Assembly (NCBI RefSeq): GCF_000472385.1
Contig: NZ_AWZU01000032.1
Coordinates: 154-64,153 of the forward strand
Direction of reading: 5' to 3'
DNA: 64,000 nucleotides
Origin: Bradyrhizobium sp. ARR65
GTDB taxonomy: Bacteria; Pseudomonadota; Alphaproteobacteria; Rhizobiales; Xanthobacteraceae
Below, piece by piece: positions 23,821 to 33,783 of this stretch; positions within the stretch are counted from its first letter, which is position 1; every line of letters starts with the position of its first letter. A model generated the notes under the pieces. It searched no databases, was not told the origin of the DNA, and worked only from the letters and a program-made list of their open reading frames with translations. The translations under genes and the position numbers were made by a program.

Positions 23821-24513
23821 TCAACGACGCACTGCGGCATGGATCGCGCGGCAGTGCCGGACGATATTGTCGTGCGCAGTGACGAACTGCTTCAGCGGCG
23901 TATCGATGTCATAGAAATAGATGTTGGCGATGAAACCGTAGATGCTGGCATCGATGCTGGTCGGTTTTGCGCCGTGCAGATAGGCCTGCTGCGGGATCAG
24001 TTCGGCCAGCGCCGCGAGATCGGCGAGGCCGCGCGCCATGGCGGCATCGGGCTCGTAACGGCCGATGCCCTGATAGTAATAGCGCTGCGCGTTGAACGCC
24101 TGCGCCTTGGCGAGGCCTTCCTCCGTCAGGCTCGGGTGCTCGCGCTTGAGCGCGTCGCGAAAGGCGGGCCAATAGCGTTCGTCCTTCCAGCGCGAATATG
24201 ACATCACCCAGTAGAGATCGTCGAGCAAACGGGTGACCAGCAGATTGGTCGTGCGCTGTGCCGGCGTCAGCGCGGCATCGATCGTCACACCGTATTTTTC
24301 CGTGACGAAGGCGAGAATGGTGTCGCTGTCGCCCACGATATCGCCGCCGTCGACGATATAGGGAAGCTGGCTGCGCGGCGCGTTCGAGGCGTCAAAAATG
24401 TGTTCGTGCCGGAAGGGTACGCCCGCCAGCTTGAGGAAGGCAAAGACCTTCAAGCCGTAGCCGTTGTTGTCGGCTACGCCGAACAGCGGGGGATAGGAGT
24501 AGAGTGTCAGCAT
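23821..24513 (-). CDS. Glutathione S-transferase family protein
   Basis: 230 residues. The thioredoxin-fold N-domain opens MLTLYSYPPLFGVADNNGYGLKVFAFLKLAGVPF and has SQLPYIVDGGDIVGDSDTIL (cis-Pro and SxS/DSD glutathione-binding loop). The C-domain is helical (ELIPQQAYLHGAKPTSIDASIYGFIANIYF). The pattern is closest to the Faxc/metaxin-like subgroup. The ATG at 24513 is preferred over the GTG at 24522, which directly abuts the upstream stop. It sits immediately downstream of the RidA gene, and the two are surely cotranscribed. Confidence 0.88.
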   Translation of the reverse strand: MLTLYSYPPLFGVADNNGYGLKVFAFLKLAGVPFRHEHIFDASNAPRSQLPYIVDGGDIVGDSDTILAFVTEKYGVTIDAALTPAQRTTNLLVTRLLDDLYWVMSYSRWKDERYWPAFRDALKREHPSLTEEGLAKAQAFNAQRYYYQGIGRYEPDAAMARGLADLAALAELIPQQAYLHGAKPTSIDASIYGFIANIYFYDIDTPLKQFVTAHDNIVRHCRAIHAAVRR

Positions 24514-24522
24514 TCTGGTCAC

Positions 24523-24909
24523 TCATTTCACAAGTGATGCCAAGCCTTCGATCTCGATGAGCATTTTAGGGTCGGGCAGCGCGTGCACCACGCAGGTGGT
24601 GCGGGCGGGGTAGGGCGCAGGCCCGAACGCGCCGGCATAGAGCGCATTCATCGCCGCAACATCGGACGCGCGGGTCAGGAGCACATTGACCTTGACGAGA
24701 TCGCGAAACGTCGCGCCGGCCTCATCCAGCACGCGCCTGATGTTCTTCGCGACATTGCCGAATTGCGCCTCGAAGGTATCCGGCAGCGCGCCGTGCTCGT
24801 CAAAGCCGGGAATGCCGGAGATGAAAAGCAGGTCGCCGACGCGGGTGGCGAAGGAGAGCGGCGGGGCCTTGATGCCGGGCGGGGCAGGGAAATGCTGGAT
24901 CTTGGACAT
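24523..24909 (-). CDS. RidA/YjgF-family protein
   Basis: 128 residues. PLSFATRVGDLLFISGIPGFDEHGALPDTFEAQFGNVAKNIRRVLDEAGATFRDLVKVNVLLTRASDVAAMNALYAGAFG ... ARTTCVV is the RidA/Rid family core. The Arg that defines active imine deaminases appears to be present in PYPARTTCVV. It would hydrolyse reactive enamine/imine intermediates, or act in a catabolic route. The ATG at 24909 gives the usual Rid start. The stop codon abuts the GST gene, forming a two-gene operon. Confidence 0.92.
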   Translation of the reverse strand: MSKIQHFPAPPGIKAPPLSFATRVGDLLFISGIPGFDEHGALPDTFEAQFGNVAKNIRRVLDEAGATFRDLVKVNVLLTRASDVAAMNALYAGAFGPAPYPARTTCVVHALPDPKMLIEIEGLASLVK

Positions 24910-25127
24910 GGAAACCTCCGACGCTTGGCTTGCACGAACTCGCCGCCCGCGGATCACGGGGCGAAACGCGCGGCACGGGCGCGAGGCGGAGATATTGCGC
25001 CGTTCGGGCGGTTTAGGCCAGCCGCGGGAATGCATTTTGTCGGCCCCGGCCATCGGCTAGATTCGACCGGCCTGATTCGATCTGCTCCGTTCCATCCGCT
25101 CGCAACGTCTTTCCGGAGATTGTGCCC

Positions 25128-25559
25128 ATGACAATTTCATCCGCCATCCGTGGTGCGCTCTTCGCGCTCGCAGCGTTCGCCGGCCTCTCCACCGCTCACG
25201 CCGACGAGGGCACCGTCTCGCTCGTCATCTACAAGGGGGGATGGATCATCGGCGGGTCCGGCGGCCACGGCGTGCTGAATTTCCACGGCCGCAAATACCC
25301 GCTCACGACCGGCGGGTTGGACTACGGCCTGGTGTTCGGCGGCTCGAAGACGATCCTGCGCGGCCGCGTGCGCAACATCAACAGCCCCTCCGACGTCGCC
25401 GGCGTCTATGGCGCGGCGGGCGCAGGCCTAGCCGTTGGCGCCGGCGCCCGCGCGATCGTGCTGACCAACCAGAAAGGCGCGGTGCTGGAATTGTCCGGCC
25501 AGCAGGTCGGGCTGATGGCGAACGCCGATTTGAGTGGGCTTGCGATTACGTTGAAGTAG
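25128..25559 (+). CDS. Hypothetical exported protein
   Basis: 143 residues. A signal peptide (MTISSAIRGALFALAAFAGLSTAHA) is followed by a small beta-rich, Gly-rich domain: TVSLVIYKGGWIIGGSGGHGVLNFHGRKYPLTTGGLDYGLVFGGSKTILRGRVRNI. I recall close relatives in Rhizobiales as periplasmic hypothetical proteins, but no domain name. The ATG at 25128 follows GGAG at good spacing. Divergent from the RidA-GST operon. Confidence 0.85.
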   Translation: MTISSAIRGALFALAAFAGLSTAHADEGTVSLVIYKGGWIIGGSGGHGVLNFHGRKYPLTTGGLDYGLVFGGSKTILRGRVRNINSPSDVAGVYGAAGAGLAVGAGARAIVLTNQKGAVLELSGQQVGLMANADLSGLAITLK

Positions 25560-25575
25560 GGGGACGCAAAGGATC

Positions 25576-25662
25576 GTGGGGTGGGCCAGCGCAAGCGTAG
25601 CCCAGCGCCACCTCGATGTGGGCGCGACCGCGGTCGGTTTCGCGCTGCTCAACCCACCCTGA
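25576..25662. repeat. Family B repeat copy 3, overlapping the glycosylase 3' end
   Basis: GTGGGGTGGGCCAGCGCAAGCGTAGCCCAGCGCC...GCTGCTCAACCCACCC: inverted GGTGGG...CCCACC arms. The right arm runs into the end of the convergent DNA glycosylase gene and supplies its last codons and stop. Confidence 0.7.
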
Positions 25663-26164
25663 TCCAATCCGCGAGTTCGCGCCAAGGCTCGACCGTCCAA
25701 TGCCCCGAGGCAGCGCCGGACGGTGACGACAGCACGAATATCTCGGGGAAGTCCGGCTCCGGACGTTGGCGCCCAAGGACAATCACTTGTGTTGGCCTCG
25801 CGTAAAAGTAACTCGCTGCCTTCTTGCTCGTGAATGCAATCGTCCGCGGCCGAAACCTCTCCATCTTGGTGCGAAAGGCCGCAACGTCGATCGGATGCTC
25901 GACAATCTCGTGATCCATCCCAGCACCCGATTTGCAAAGATCGGTGAACCCAAAACCCAGGTTCAACAGGGACGGAAACTCGCGCGGCTCATACAGCCGT
26001 GGCGTGAGGCCTACCTCATGGATGGTCCGCCAGAAGCGATTGCCGGGATGCGCGTAGTAGTGGCCCACGGCGGCTGACCTTCGGCTCGCCGCCGTGCCCA
26101 CGAAGACCAATCGAAGATTGTCCTGAAGCTGATCAGGAAGTCGGGCGGTCGAGTTGTTCGCCAC
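25649..26164 (-). CDS. Mug-like mismatch-specific / uracil-DNA glycosylase
   Basis: 171 residues. LRLVFVGTAASRRSAAVGHYYAHPGNRFWRTIHEVGLTPR is the first uracil-DNA-glycosylase-superfamily motif with the HPGNRFW segment of Mug-type enzymes; LLNLGFGFTDLCK and VLSSPSGAASGHW are the following motifs. The usual Asn of Mug (GINPG) is replaced in GTAAS, so it belongs to a divergent branch. Expected role: removal of uracil, thymine or other damaged bases from mispairs. Its last four residues and stop come from a family B repeat arm. Just three bases separate it from thiC, on the same strand. Confidence 0.82.
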   Translation of the reverse strand: MANNSTARLPDQLQDNLRLVFVGTAASRRSAAVGHYYAHPGNRFWRTIHEVGLTPRLYEPREFPSLLNLGFGFTDLCKSGAGMDHEIVEHPIDVAAFRTKMERFRPRTIAFTSKKAASYFYARPTQVIVLGRQRPEPDFPEIFVLSSPSGAASGHWTVEPWRELADWIRVG

Positions 26165-26167
26165 CCC

Positions 26168-28066
<1,899 letters not shown>

Positions 28067-28087
28067 GGATTCCTCCTTCTTAATCGC

Positions 28088-28184
28088 GTCGTTCCGGACG
28101 GGCCGCGGCACGCGGGCCGATCCGGAACCTCGACGTTGTGGTGCGAGATTCCGGGTTCGATGCTGCGCATCGCCCCGGAATGAC
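28088..28184. repeat. Palindromic intergenic repeat, family A copy 5 (thiE-thiC gap)
   Basis: GTCGTTCCGGACGGG ... CGGAACCTCGACGTTG ... CGCCCCGGAATGAC. Occupies nearly the whole thiE-thiC gap, upstream of the thiC ribosome binding site. Confidence 0.85.
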
Positions 28185-28201
28185 GCTGTTGAAAATACGC
28201 A

Positions 28202-28810
28202 TCACGCCGTCTCCATCGTTTGCGCGAGCCAGGCGCGCACGCGCGCGTCCGGGTCGGCGTTCTGGGTGACGTCTGAAACGACGGCGATGGAATCGGCGCC
28301 TGCGGCAAAGATCTCGGCGGCGTGCTCGAGCTTGATGCCGCCGATCGCGACCAGCGGGATGGAGCCGACGCGCCGCTTCCATTCGGTGATCTTTGGAATG
28401 CCCTGCGGCGCAAAGCGCATCGACTTCAAGGTTGTGAAGAAGATCGGGCCGAGCGCCACGTAATCCGGCTTGGCGCGCAGCGCAGTGGCGAGCTCTTCAT
28501 CATCATGGGTGGAGATGCCGAGCGTCAGCCCCGCATCGCGGATCGCCTTGAGATCGGCGTCTGCCAGATCTTCCTGCCCCAAATGTAGATGCGTCGCATT
28601 CGCATCAATGGCCGCGCGCCAGTAATCATTGACCACGAGTTTTGTGCCCGTGCCCTTCGTCACCGCGAGGGCCTCGCGCACAATGGCGAGCGCATCGGCA
28701 TCGCCGAGGTTTTTCGCGCGGAGCTGCACCGTGCCGACGCCGAGCCTGGCCAGCCGCGCGACCCATGCGACGCTGTCGACCACGGGATAGAAGCGATCAG
28801 GATACGGCAT
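28202..28810 (-). CDS. thiE: Thiamine phosphate synthase ThiE
   Basis: 202 residues. TIM-barrel enzyme that joins HMP-PP and HET-P to thiamine phosphate. Motifs: GVGTVQLRAKNL, LVVNDYW, HLHLGQEDL, YVALGPIFFTTLK and VAIGGIKLEHAAEIFAAGADSIAVVS. The ATG at 28810 (MPYPDRFYP) overlaps the thiG end by 14 bases, suggesting translational coupling. Confidence 0.96.
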   Translation of the reverse strand: MPYPDRFYPVVDSVAWVARLARLGVGTVQLRAKNLGDADALAIVREALAVTKGTGTKLVVNDYWRAAIDANATHLHLGQEDLADADLKAIRDAGLTLGISTHDDEELATALRAKPDYVALGPIFFTTLKSMRFAPQGIPKITEWKRRVGSIPLVAIGGIKLEHAAEIFAAGADSIAVVSDVTQNADPDARVRAWLAQTMETA

Positions 28811-29582
28811 GCCAGAACGGGGTCCCAACGACTGGAGTGGAGGGGGAGGCGAAGTCGCGCGCGTCCATCAGCCCGGCCTCATAGGCCGTGCGGCCGGCTT
28901 CGACGCCCAGGCGGAAGGCGCTGGCCATGGCAACGGGATCTTTGGCTTTGGCGATCGCGGTGTTGAGCAGCACCGCGTCGTAACCGAGTTCGAGCGCCTG
29001 CGCCGCATGCGAGGGCGCGCCCAAGCCCGCATCGACCACCAGCGTAATATCGGGCAGGCGATCGCGCAGCAGCCTCAAGGCGTCGCGGTTGATGATGCCT
29101 TTGGCGCTGCCGATCGGCGCCGCCCAGGGCATCACGACTTTGCACCCGGCATCGACCAGGCTCGTCGCCACCGAAAGGTCCTCGGTGCAGTAGGGGAAGA
29201 CATCAAAGCCATCCTTGATCAGGATGGTCGCCGCCTCGACCAGGCCGACCACGTCGGGCTGCAGCGTGTCGTTGTCGGCGATCACCTCCAGCTTGATCCA
29301 GGAGGTCCCGAACAATTCGCGCGCGAGCTTGGCCGTGGTCACGGCCTCGCGCACGGTGCGGCAGCCGGCGGTATTCGGCAGCACGGTCACGTCGAGCTCG
29401 CGGATCAGCTTCCAGAACGAATCGCCGGTCTTGCCGCCGGCGGATTCCCGCCGCAGCGACACCGTCACGATCTCAGCCCCCGAGCTGCGGATCGCGCTCT
29501 GCATGATGGAAGGCGACGGATAGAGCGCGCTGCCGATCAGGAGACGTGACGAAAATTCGCGGCCGTAGAAACTTAGTGACAT
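28797..29582 (-). CDS. thiG: Thiazole synthase ThiG
   Basis: 261 residues. Builds the thiazole ring from deoxyxylulose 5-phosphate, dehydroglycine and ThiS thiocarboxylate. Motifs: SSRLLIGSALYPSPSIMQ, WIKLEVIADNDTLQPDVVGL (Lys for the Schiff base), CKVVMPWAAPIGS, VDAGLGAPSHAAQALELGYDAVLLNTAIAKAKDPVAMA. The ATG at 29582 is chosen because upstream sequence is the family A repeat. Confidence 0.97.
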   Translation of the reverse strand: MSLSFYGREFSSRLLIGSALYPSPSIMQSAIRSSGAEIVTVSLRRESAGGKTGDSFWKLIRELDVTVLPNTAGCRTVREAVTTAKLARELFGTSWIKLEVIADNDTLQPDVVGLVEAATILIKDGFDVFPYCTEDLSVATSLVDAGCKVVMPWAAPIGSAKGIINRDALRLLRDRLPDITLVVDAGLGAPSHAAQALELGYDAVLLNTAIAKAKDPVAMASAFRLGVEAGRTAYEAGLMDARDFASPSTPVVGTPFWHAVS

Positions 29583-29595
29583 CTCAGGTTTCTCC

Positions 29596-29751
29596 GTCAT
29601 TCCGGACGGGCTGCGCGGCACGCGGCCCGATCCGGAATCTCGAGGCTGTAGCGCGAGATTCCGGGTTCGCGTCTTCCAAATCGGCTGTTGCCGACTTGGT
29701 CTTATTATCCGAACTCGGGTAAACCCGAGTTCGCACGCGCCCCGGAATGAC
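29596..29751. repeat. Palindromic intergenic repeat, family A copy 6 (thiS-thiG gap)
   Basis: GTCATTCCGGACGGG ... CGCCCCGGAATGAC, longer than the other copies (156 bp). It carries two extra hairpins (CCAAATCGGC/GCCGACTTGG and GAACTCGGGTAAACCCGAGTTC) nested inside. Fills most of the 193-bp gap. Confidence 0.85.
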
Positions 29752-29775
29752 GAGCAAGGCAGCTGCCAGCATTCA

Positions 29776-29973
29776 TCACCCTCCCTGCCGCGGCGTGATG
29801 ATCTCGATCTCATCGCCGGCGTTGAGCGGCGTTTCCGACCAGCGGCTCTTCGGCACCACATCGTAGTTCAGCGCGATTGCAAAATGCGTGCCTTCGTAGT
29901 CCAGTTCGCGGAGCAGGGCGGCGACGCTGTCGGATGCGATCTCGCGTTGCTCACCATTGACGATCACGCGCAT
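29776..29973 (-). CDS. thiS: Thiamine biosynthesis sulfur carrier ThiS
   Basis: 65 residues, ubiquitin fold, ending ITPRQGG; the C-terminal GG is adenylated and thiocarboxylated to donate sulfur to ThiG. Start MRVIVNGEQREI is canonical. It overlaps the end of thiO by ten bases. Confidence 0.96.
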   Translation of the reverse strand: MRVIVNGEQREIASDSVAALLRELDYEGTHFAIALNYDVVPKSRWSETPLNAGDEIEIITPRQGG

Positions 29974-30980
29974 CGCATCACCTCATTGTCGATCTGGCCA
30001 CGCTCGACAAAGCTCAGCGTCAGTTCGGCCAGCGCCGGCGCGATCAGGAATCCGTGACGGTAAAGTCCGTTCACCTGAATGCGGTTGTTGCGGCCGATGG
30101 TGATGCGCGGCAGATTATCCGGAAATGCCGGCCTCAAGCCCGAGCCGAATTCGATGATGCGCGCCTCGCCAAAAGCCGGATGCACCGTATAGGCGGCGCT
30201 CAACAGCTCCAGCGCCGAACGCACGCTGACGCCGGTATCTTCCGCCTCGATCGAGGTCGCGCCCAGCATGAACAGGTGATCCTCGCGCGGGATCACGTAA
30301 AGCGGCCAGCGCGGATGGATCAGCCGCACCGGGCGCGACAGCGTCACTTCATCCGTTTCGATCAGGATCAATTCGCCCTTGACGCCGCGCAGCTCGCCCT
30401 GCTCGTCACGCGCGGCTAATCCGCGGCAGTCGATCACGATGCCGTCGACCTCGTCGGCGGAAACGTCGCTGTTGAATTTGATGGTGCCGCCGGCGGCGAT
30501 GATGCGCTCATGCAGCTTGGGTAGCACGCGGCGCGGTTCGACATGGCCTTCGGCGGGAAAGAACAGGCCTTCGCGGAAGCGGCCGTCGAGCGAGGGCTCG
30601 AGCTCGCCGAGGCCTTTCGCATCCAGCCGCCGATGGCCCTCAGTCAGCCTGGCAAAGCGTTCGAAGTCGCTGCGATCGCGCGGATGCGCCACCACCAGCG
30701 AACCGTTGAAGGGCGTGTCGGGCAATTCGCGCCGCCACAGGTCGAGCGCGCGCAGGCCCAAGCGACTGATGATGGGCTCGGCGACCTCGGCCTCGCAATA
30801 GGGGGCGAGCATGCCGCCGGCCCAGTGGCTGGTGGAGAGCATCAGGCTCGCGTCGCTGCGTTCGTGCAGCGTGACGTCGTGCCCGGCCTGGGCAAACAAG
30901 AGCGCCTGCCAGGCGCCGGCAATGCCTGCGCCGATGATGGAGACGGACGATTCCGTCCGCGGTATTTTGGTCTGCTGCAT
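29964..30980 (-). CDS. thiO: Glycine oxidase / FAD-dependent oxidoreductase ThiO
   Basis: 338 residues, DAAO-fold flavoprotein. SIIGAGIAGAWQALLFAQAGHDVTLHER is the FAD dinucleotide motif, HWAGGMLAPYCE the glycine oxidase signature, and FGSGLRPAFPDNLPRI with LYRHGFLIAPALAEL the C-terminal FAD contacts. Oxidises glycine to dehydroglycine for ThiG. First gene after the TPP riboswitch. Confidence 0.95.
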   Translation of the reverse strand: MQQTKIPRTESSVSIIGAGIAGAWQALLFAQAGHDVTLHERSDASLMLSTSHWAGGMLAPYCEAEVAEPIISRLGLRALDLWRRELPDTPFNGSLVVAHPRDRSDFERFARLTEGHRRLDAKGLGELEPSLDGRFREGLFFPAEGHVEPRRVLPKLHERIIAAGGTIKFNSDVSADEVDGIVIDCRGLAARDEQGELRGVKGELILIETDEVTLSRPVRLIHPRWPLYVIPREDHLFMLGATSIEAEDTGVSVRSALELLSAAYTVHPAFGEARIIEFGSGLRPAFPDNLPRITIGRNNRIQVNGLYRHGFLIAPALAELTLSFVERGQIDNEVMRCA

Positions 30981-30984
30981 CCCT

Positions 30985-31108
30985 GTCCCTTCGCCGGCAT
31001 GACCCGGATCAGGTTCAAAGGGTCACCGCGGTCTTTCGGCCCTGTTGCTCGGAAGCCTGGCCTCAAGCGTGCGGTTTCTCAGCTCCTCCTCGGAGCTCCC
31101 CTCGGAAC
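30985..31108 (-). ncRNA. TPP (THI-box) riboswitch
   Basis: On the minus strand, CTGAGA (31079-31084 region) and ACCCTTTGAACCTGATCCGGGTCATGCCGG with GCGAAGGGA are the universal TPP-aptamer motifs, separated by a P3 arm of about 60 nt. It ends immediately before thiO and controls the whole thiOSGEC operon. Confidence 0.95.
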
Positions 31109-31138
31109 GCGGCTAATGTAAGCGGATGCGCGGGCGTG

Positions 31139-31636
31139 TCAACGCTGCCTGTGGCGCGAAACTTGGGCGCGCGCATCGATCACGCTGGCGGCGACCCGAT
31201 ATTGCGGCGCAATAAGCTGCAGCGGGGCGTGAGGCCGCTGCTGCTTGGCGGCACCGTAATAGCCGGCCGCATAGTAACGGATGGCACGGGCATGGTCGCC
31301 ATTCGCCGCGCGATAGGCGCCGGCGAGATATTTGACCGCATAGGTGAGATTGGTTTCGGGGTCGCGCAGGCCTGCAGCGTCGCCGGTGTAGCCCATGCTG
31401 CGGGCCGTTGCGAGCTTGATCTGCATCAGTCCGATGGTGCCGCCGCGCCCGACGAGCTGCGGCTGATAACGGCTCTCGCGCATGATCACCCGGTGGACCA
31501 GCACTTCCGGCACGCCCTCGGCTTGCGCATGGGCGGCGACCATGGCGGCATATTCGGGTTGTCCGGCTTGCGCGATCGCGGGGGCCGCGAGCACAGCGGC
31601 GACTGCGAGGGAGCTCAGCGGAAGTGCACGTTTCAT
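31139..31636 (-). CDS. Soluble lytic transglycosylase (SLT) family protein
   Basis: 165 residues. Signal peptide (MKRALPLSSLAVAAVLAAPAIAQA), then an SLT domain with catalytic E54 in RVIMRESRYQPQ, GGTIGLMQIKLATARSMG and NLTYAVKYLAGAYRAANGD. Cleaves peptidoglycan glycan strands in the periplasm. It is a short form with only the catalytic core. The ATG at 31636 is set by the signal peptide. Divergent from the GT-C-like membrane protein. Confidence 0.92.
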   Translation of the reverse strand: MKRALPLSSLAVAAVLAAPAIAQAGQPEYAAMVAAHAQAEGVPEVLVHRVIMRESRYQPQLVGRGGTIGLMQIKLATARSMGYTGDAAGLRDPETNLTYAVKYLAGAYRAANGDHARAIRYYAAGYYGAAKQQRPHAPLQLIAPQYRVAASVIDARAQVSRHRQR

Positions 31637-31834
31637 GCGGGATGGGCTCGTCAGGTATGGCGTTGGGCGCGTCTTAACCTTTTGCCTACCCTGTTCCCCG
31701 GCAGCAGGGCAAGGATGTGGCAAAAACCGGGCAGGATCGCGAGATCATGGCCCAAATCTGCAGACCCGGTTTACCCGGAATTATGCCTCGCATGCTTCGA
31801 TCGCGGCGGAAACAGCGCGTCAACCAGCCCGCTC

Positions 31835-33325
31835 ATGACGATTTCAGTCTCCCATGCCGATGAGGGCGCCCGCGGCTTACGCGGGCCGTTGCCGCTATGG
31901 GTATTGCTTTCCATTTACGCGCTGTTCGTGGTCGCCGGAAATCGGCTGCTGATCGACCCCGATACGCTGTGGCAGGTCACGATCGGGCAGTGGATCATCG
32001 ATCACCGCGCCGTGCCGCAGGTCGACGTGTATTCCTTCACGATGCGCGGCGAGCCCTGGATTTCGACCCAGTGGCTGGCGCAAGTGATCTACGCCAAGGC
32101 CTTCGCGCTTGCCGGCTGGACCGGGCCCGTGGTCGTTGCCGCCTTCGCGATCGCGGTGACGTTTGCGCTGTTTGCGCGATCGCTGAGCCGGGATTTGAGC
32201 GACAGCACGACGCTGGTGTTTGTCGCCGCCGCGCTGGCGCTCACGGCGCCGCATCTGTTTGCGCGGCCGCATGTGCTGGCGATGCCGGTGATGGTGGCGT
32301 GGATCGCCGGACTGGTCGCGGCCGCTGACCGTCACGAACCGCCGTCGTTTTGGCTGCTGCCGCTGATGGCGTTATGGGCCAACCTGCATGGCGGCTTCGT
32401 GTTCGGCCTGATGATCGTCGCCCCGATTGCGCTCGATGCGCTCGTGAGCGCGGCGAAGACCGAACGCAGATGGCTCCTCTTGCGCTGGGCCATGTTCGGA
32501 TTGGGGGCGCTCCTCGCCGCTTGCTGCACGCCCTATGGCTGGAATTCGCTGCTCGCCTCGCAGAAGATTCTGGCGCTCGGCAGCGCGCTTCCGCTGATCA
32601 TGGAGTGGAAGCCGGCCGATTTCGGCCATCTCGGCCCGTTGGAGCTTTGTCTCTTGCTCGGCATCGGCCTTGCGCTTTATCGGGGCGTGACGCTGCCGCC
32701 GATGCGCATCGTCATCCTGCTCGGATTGTTGCACATGGCGCTCGCGCAAGGGCGGGCGGCCGAAATCCTGGCGCTGGTTGCGCCGCTCATCCTCGCGGCC
32801 CCGCTGGCGAGGCAGATTGGCGGTGCCGGGGCTCGGGACGCAGCCGCGGCATTTCCGCGCGGCACTCTGATCGCAGCTCTTGCACTTGTGATGGCTGCGG
32901 GGACCTTTGCCTACGCCGCGGTGCATCGCTTCGAACCGAACATGCGCGGCGCGCCGGTTGCCGCGGTGACCGAACTGAAGAAGCTTAACCTGGCGCGCGT
33001 GTTCAACGACTACGATTTCGGCGGCTATCTGATCTATCGCGGTGTTCGAACGTTCATTGATGGCCGCACCGAGCTCTATGGCGAAAAATTCTTCGTCGAT
33101 CACAACGCGGCGTCAGGATTGATGGAACCAGATAATCTGTTCCGTCTGCTCGATCAGTACGACATTCAGGCCACGCTCATGCGCACGCAGAGCGCGGCGA
33201 CAAAACTGCTTGACCATATGGACGGTTGGCAAAATATTTATTCGGACGACATCGCCACCATCCACCTGCGCAAAGCGGGCGCCACGCATACGCGCGAGCC
33301 GGCGATCGATCCGGAGGCGAATTGA
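31835..33325 (+). CDS. Polytopic membrane protein, GT-C-like fold
   Basis: 496 residues, about ten hydrophobic segments up to residue 360, then a soluble C-terminal region. The first loop LLIDPDTLWQVTIGQWIIDHRAVPQVDVYSFT has the Asp-rich, Trp-containing pattern of GT-C glycosyltransferases and oligosaccharyltransferases, whose acidic loop-1 motif binds metal and lipid-linked sugar. The C-terminal FNDYDFGGYLIYRGVRTFIDGRTELYGEKF is reminiscent of the periplasmic end of such proteins. It may transfer a lipid-carried sugar in the periplasm. Start at the ATG at 31835, just before the first hydrophobic segment. No glycan-synthesis neighbours. Confidence 0.75.
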   Translation: MTISVSHADEGARGLRGPLPLWVLLSIYALFVVAGNRLLIDPDTLWQVTIGQWIIDHRAVPQVDVYSFTMRGEPWISTQWLAQVIYAKAFALAGWTGPVVVAAFAIAVTFALFARSLSRDLSDSTTLVFVAAALALTAPHLFARPHVLAMPVMVAWIAGLVAAADRHEPPSFWLLPLMALWANLHGGFVFGLMIVAPIALDALVSAAKTERRWLLLRWAMFGLGALLAACCTPYGWNSLLASQKILALGSALPLIMEWKPADFGHLGPLELCLLLGIGLALYRGVTLPPMRIVILLGLLHMALAQGRAAEILALVAPLILAAPLARQIGGAGARDAAAAFPRGTLIAALALVMAAGTFAYAAVHRFEPNMRGAPVAAVTELKKLNLARVFNDYDFGGYLIYRGVRTFIDGRTELYGEKFFVDHNAASGLMEPDNLFRLLDQYDIQATLMRTQSAATKLLDHMDGWQNIYSDDIATIHLRKAGATHTREPAIDPEAN

Positions 33326-33569
33326 TCGCGCCATCGCAAGCCGAGGCCGCCGCGGGACACGCGAGCCCGATCCGGCGCGATCTGGAACTTCGTTGAACTC
33401 TTCTCACATTGGGCTTTGCAAGGACACTTGTCGCGACGACCCTGCATTGCTATTTGAGATGTCCACAGGGCTGTTGGGAACAATCCACGGCGATCTGCTG
33501 GATGATTTCCGACAGCGATCTTGCCCCATTGCTTGCAAAACAAGAAACGCCCCGAAGGGAGGAAGTGCC

Positions 33570-33770
33570 ATGACCCGCTCAGGCCTTCGTTACTTGCCCA
33601 AGCAAAATCCTTGCGCCCAATGCGGCCAGCCGATTGCCGCTCCTGACTGGGTCGAGGAAGAAGCGGATCGCACCATCTATCTCTGGCATTGTCGCGCGTG
33701 CGACTACCGTTTCGAGGCGATCGCCTTTTTCGAAGACGCCGGCACCCACAAGCGGCCGCTCGCGGCCTAA
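33570..33770 (+). CDS. Small zinc-ribbon-like protein
   Basis: 66 residues. Two Cys pairs, NPCAQCGQPI and WHCRACDYRF, about 30 residues apart, give a rubredoxin- or zinc-ribbon-like metal site. The remainder is charged and soluble. The ATG has GGGAGGAAG upstream. Function unknown; small treble-clef or ribbon proteins often bind RNA or other proteins. It ends 13 bases before the sensor kinase gene, convergent. Confidence 0.8.
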   Translation: MTRSGLRYLPKQNPCAQCGQPIAAPDWVEEEADRTIYLWHCRACDYRFEAIAFFEDAGTHKRPLAA

Positions 33771-33783
33771 GCGGAAAGCGCGA

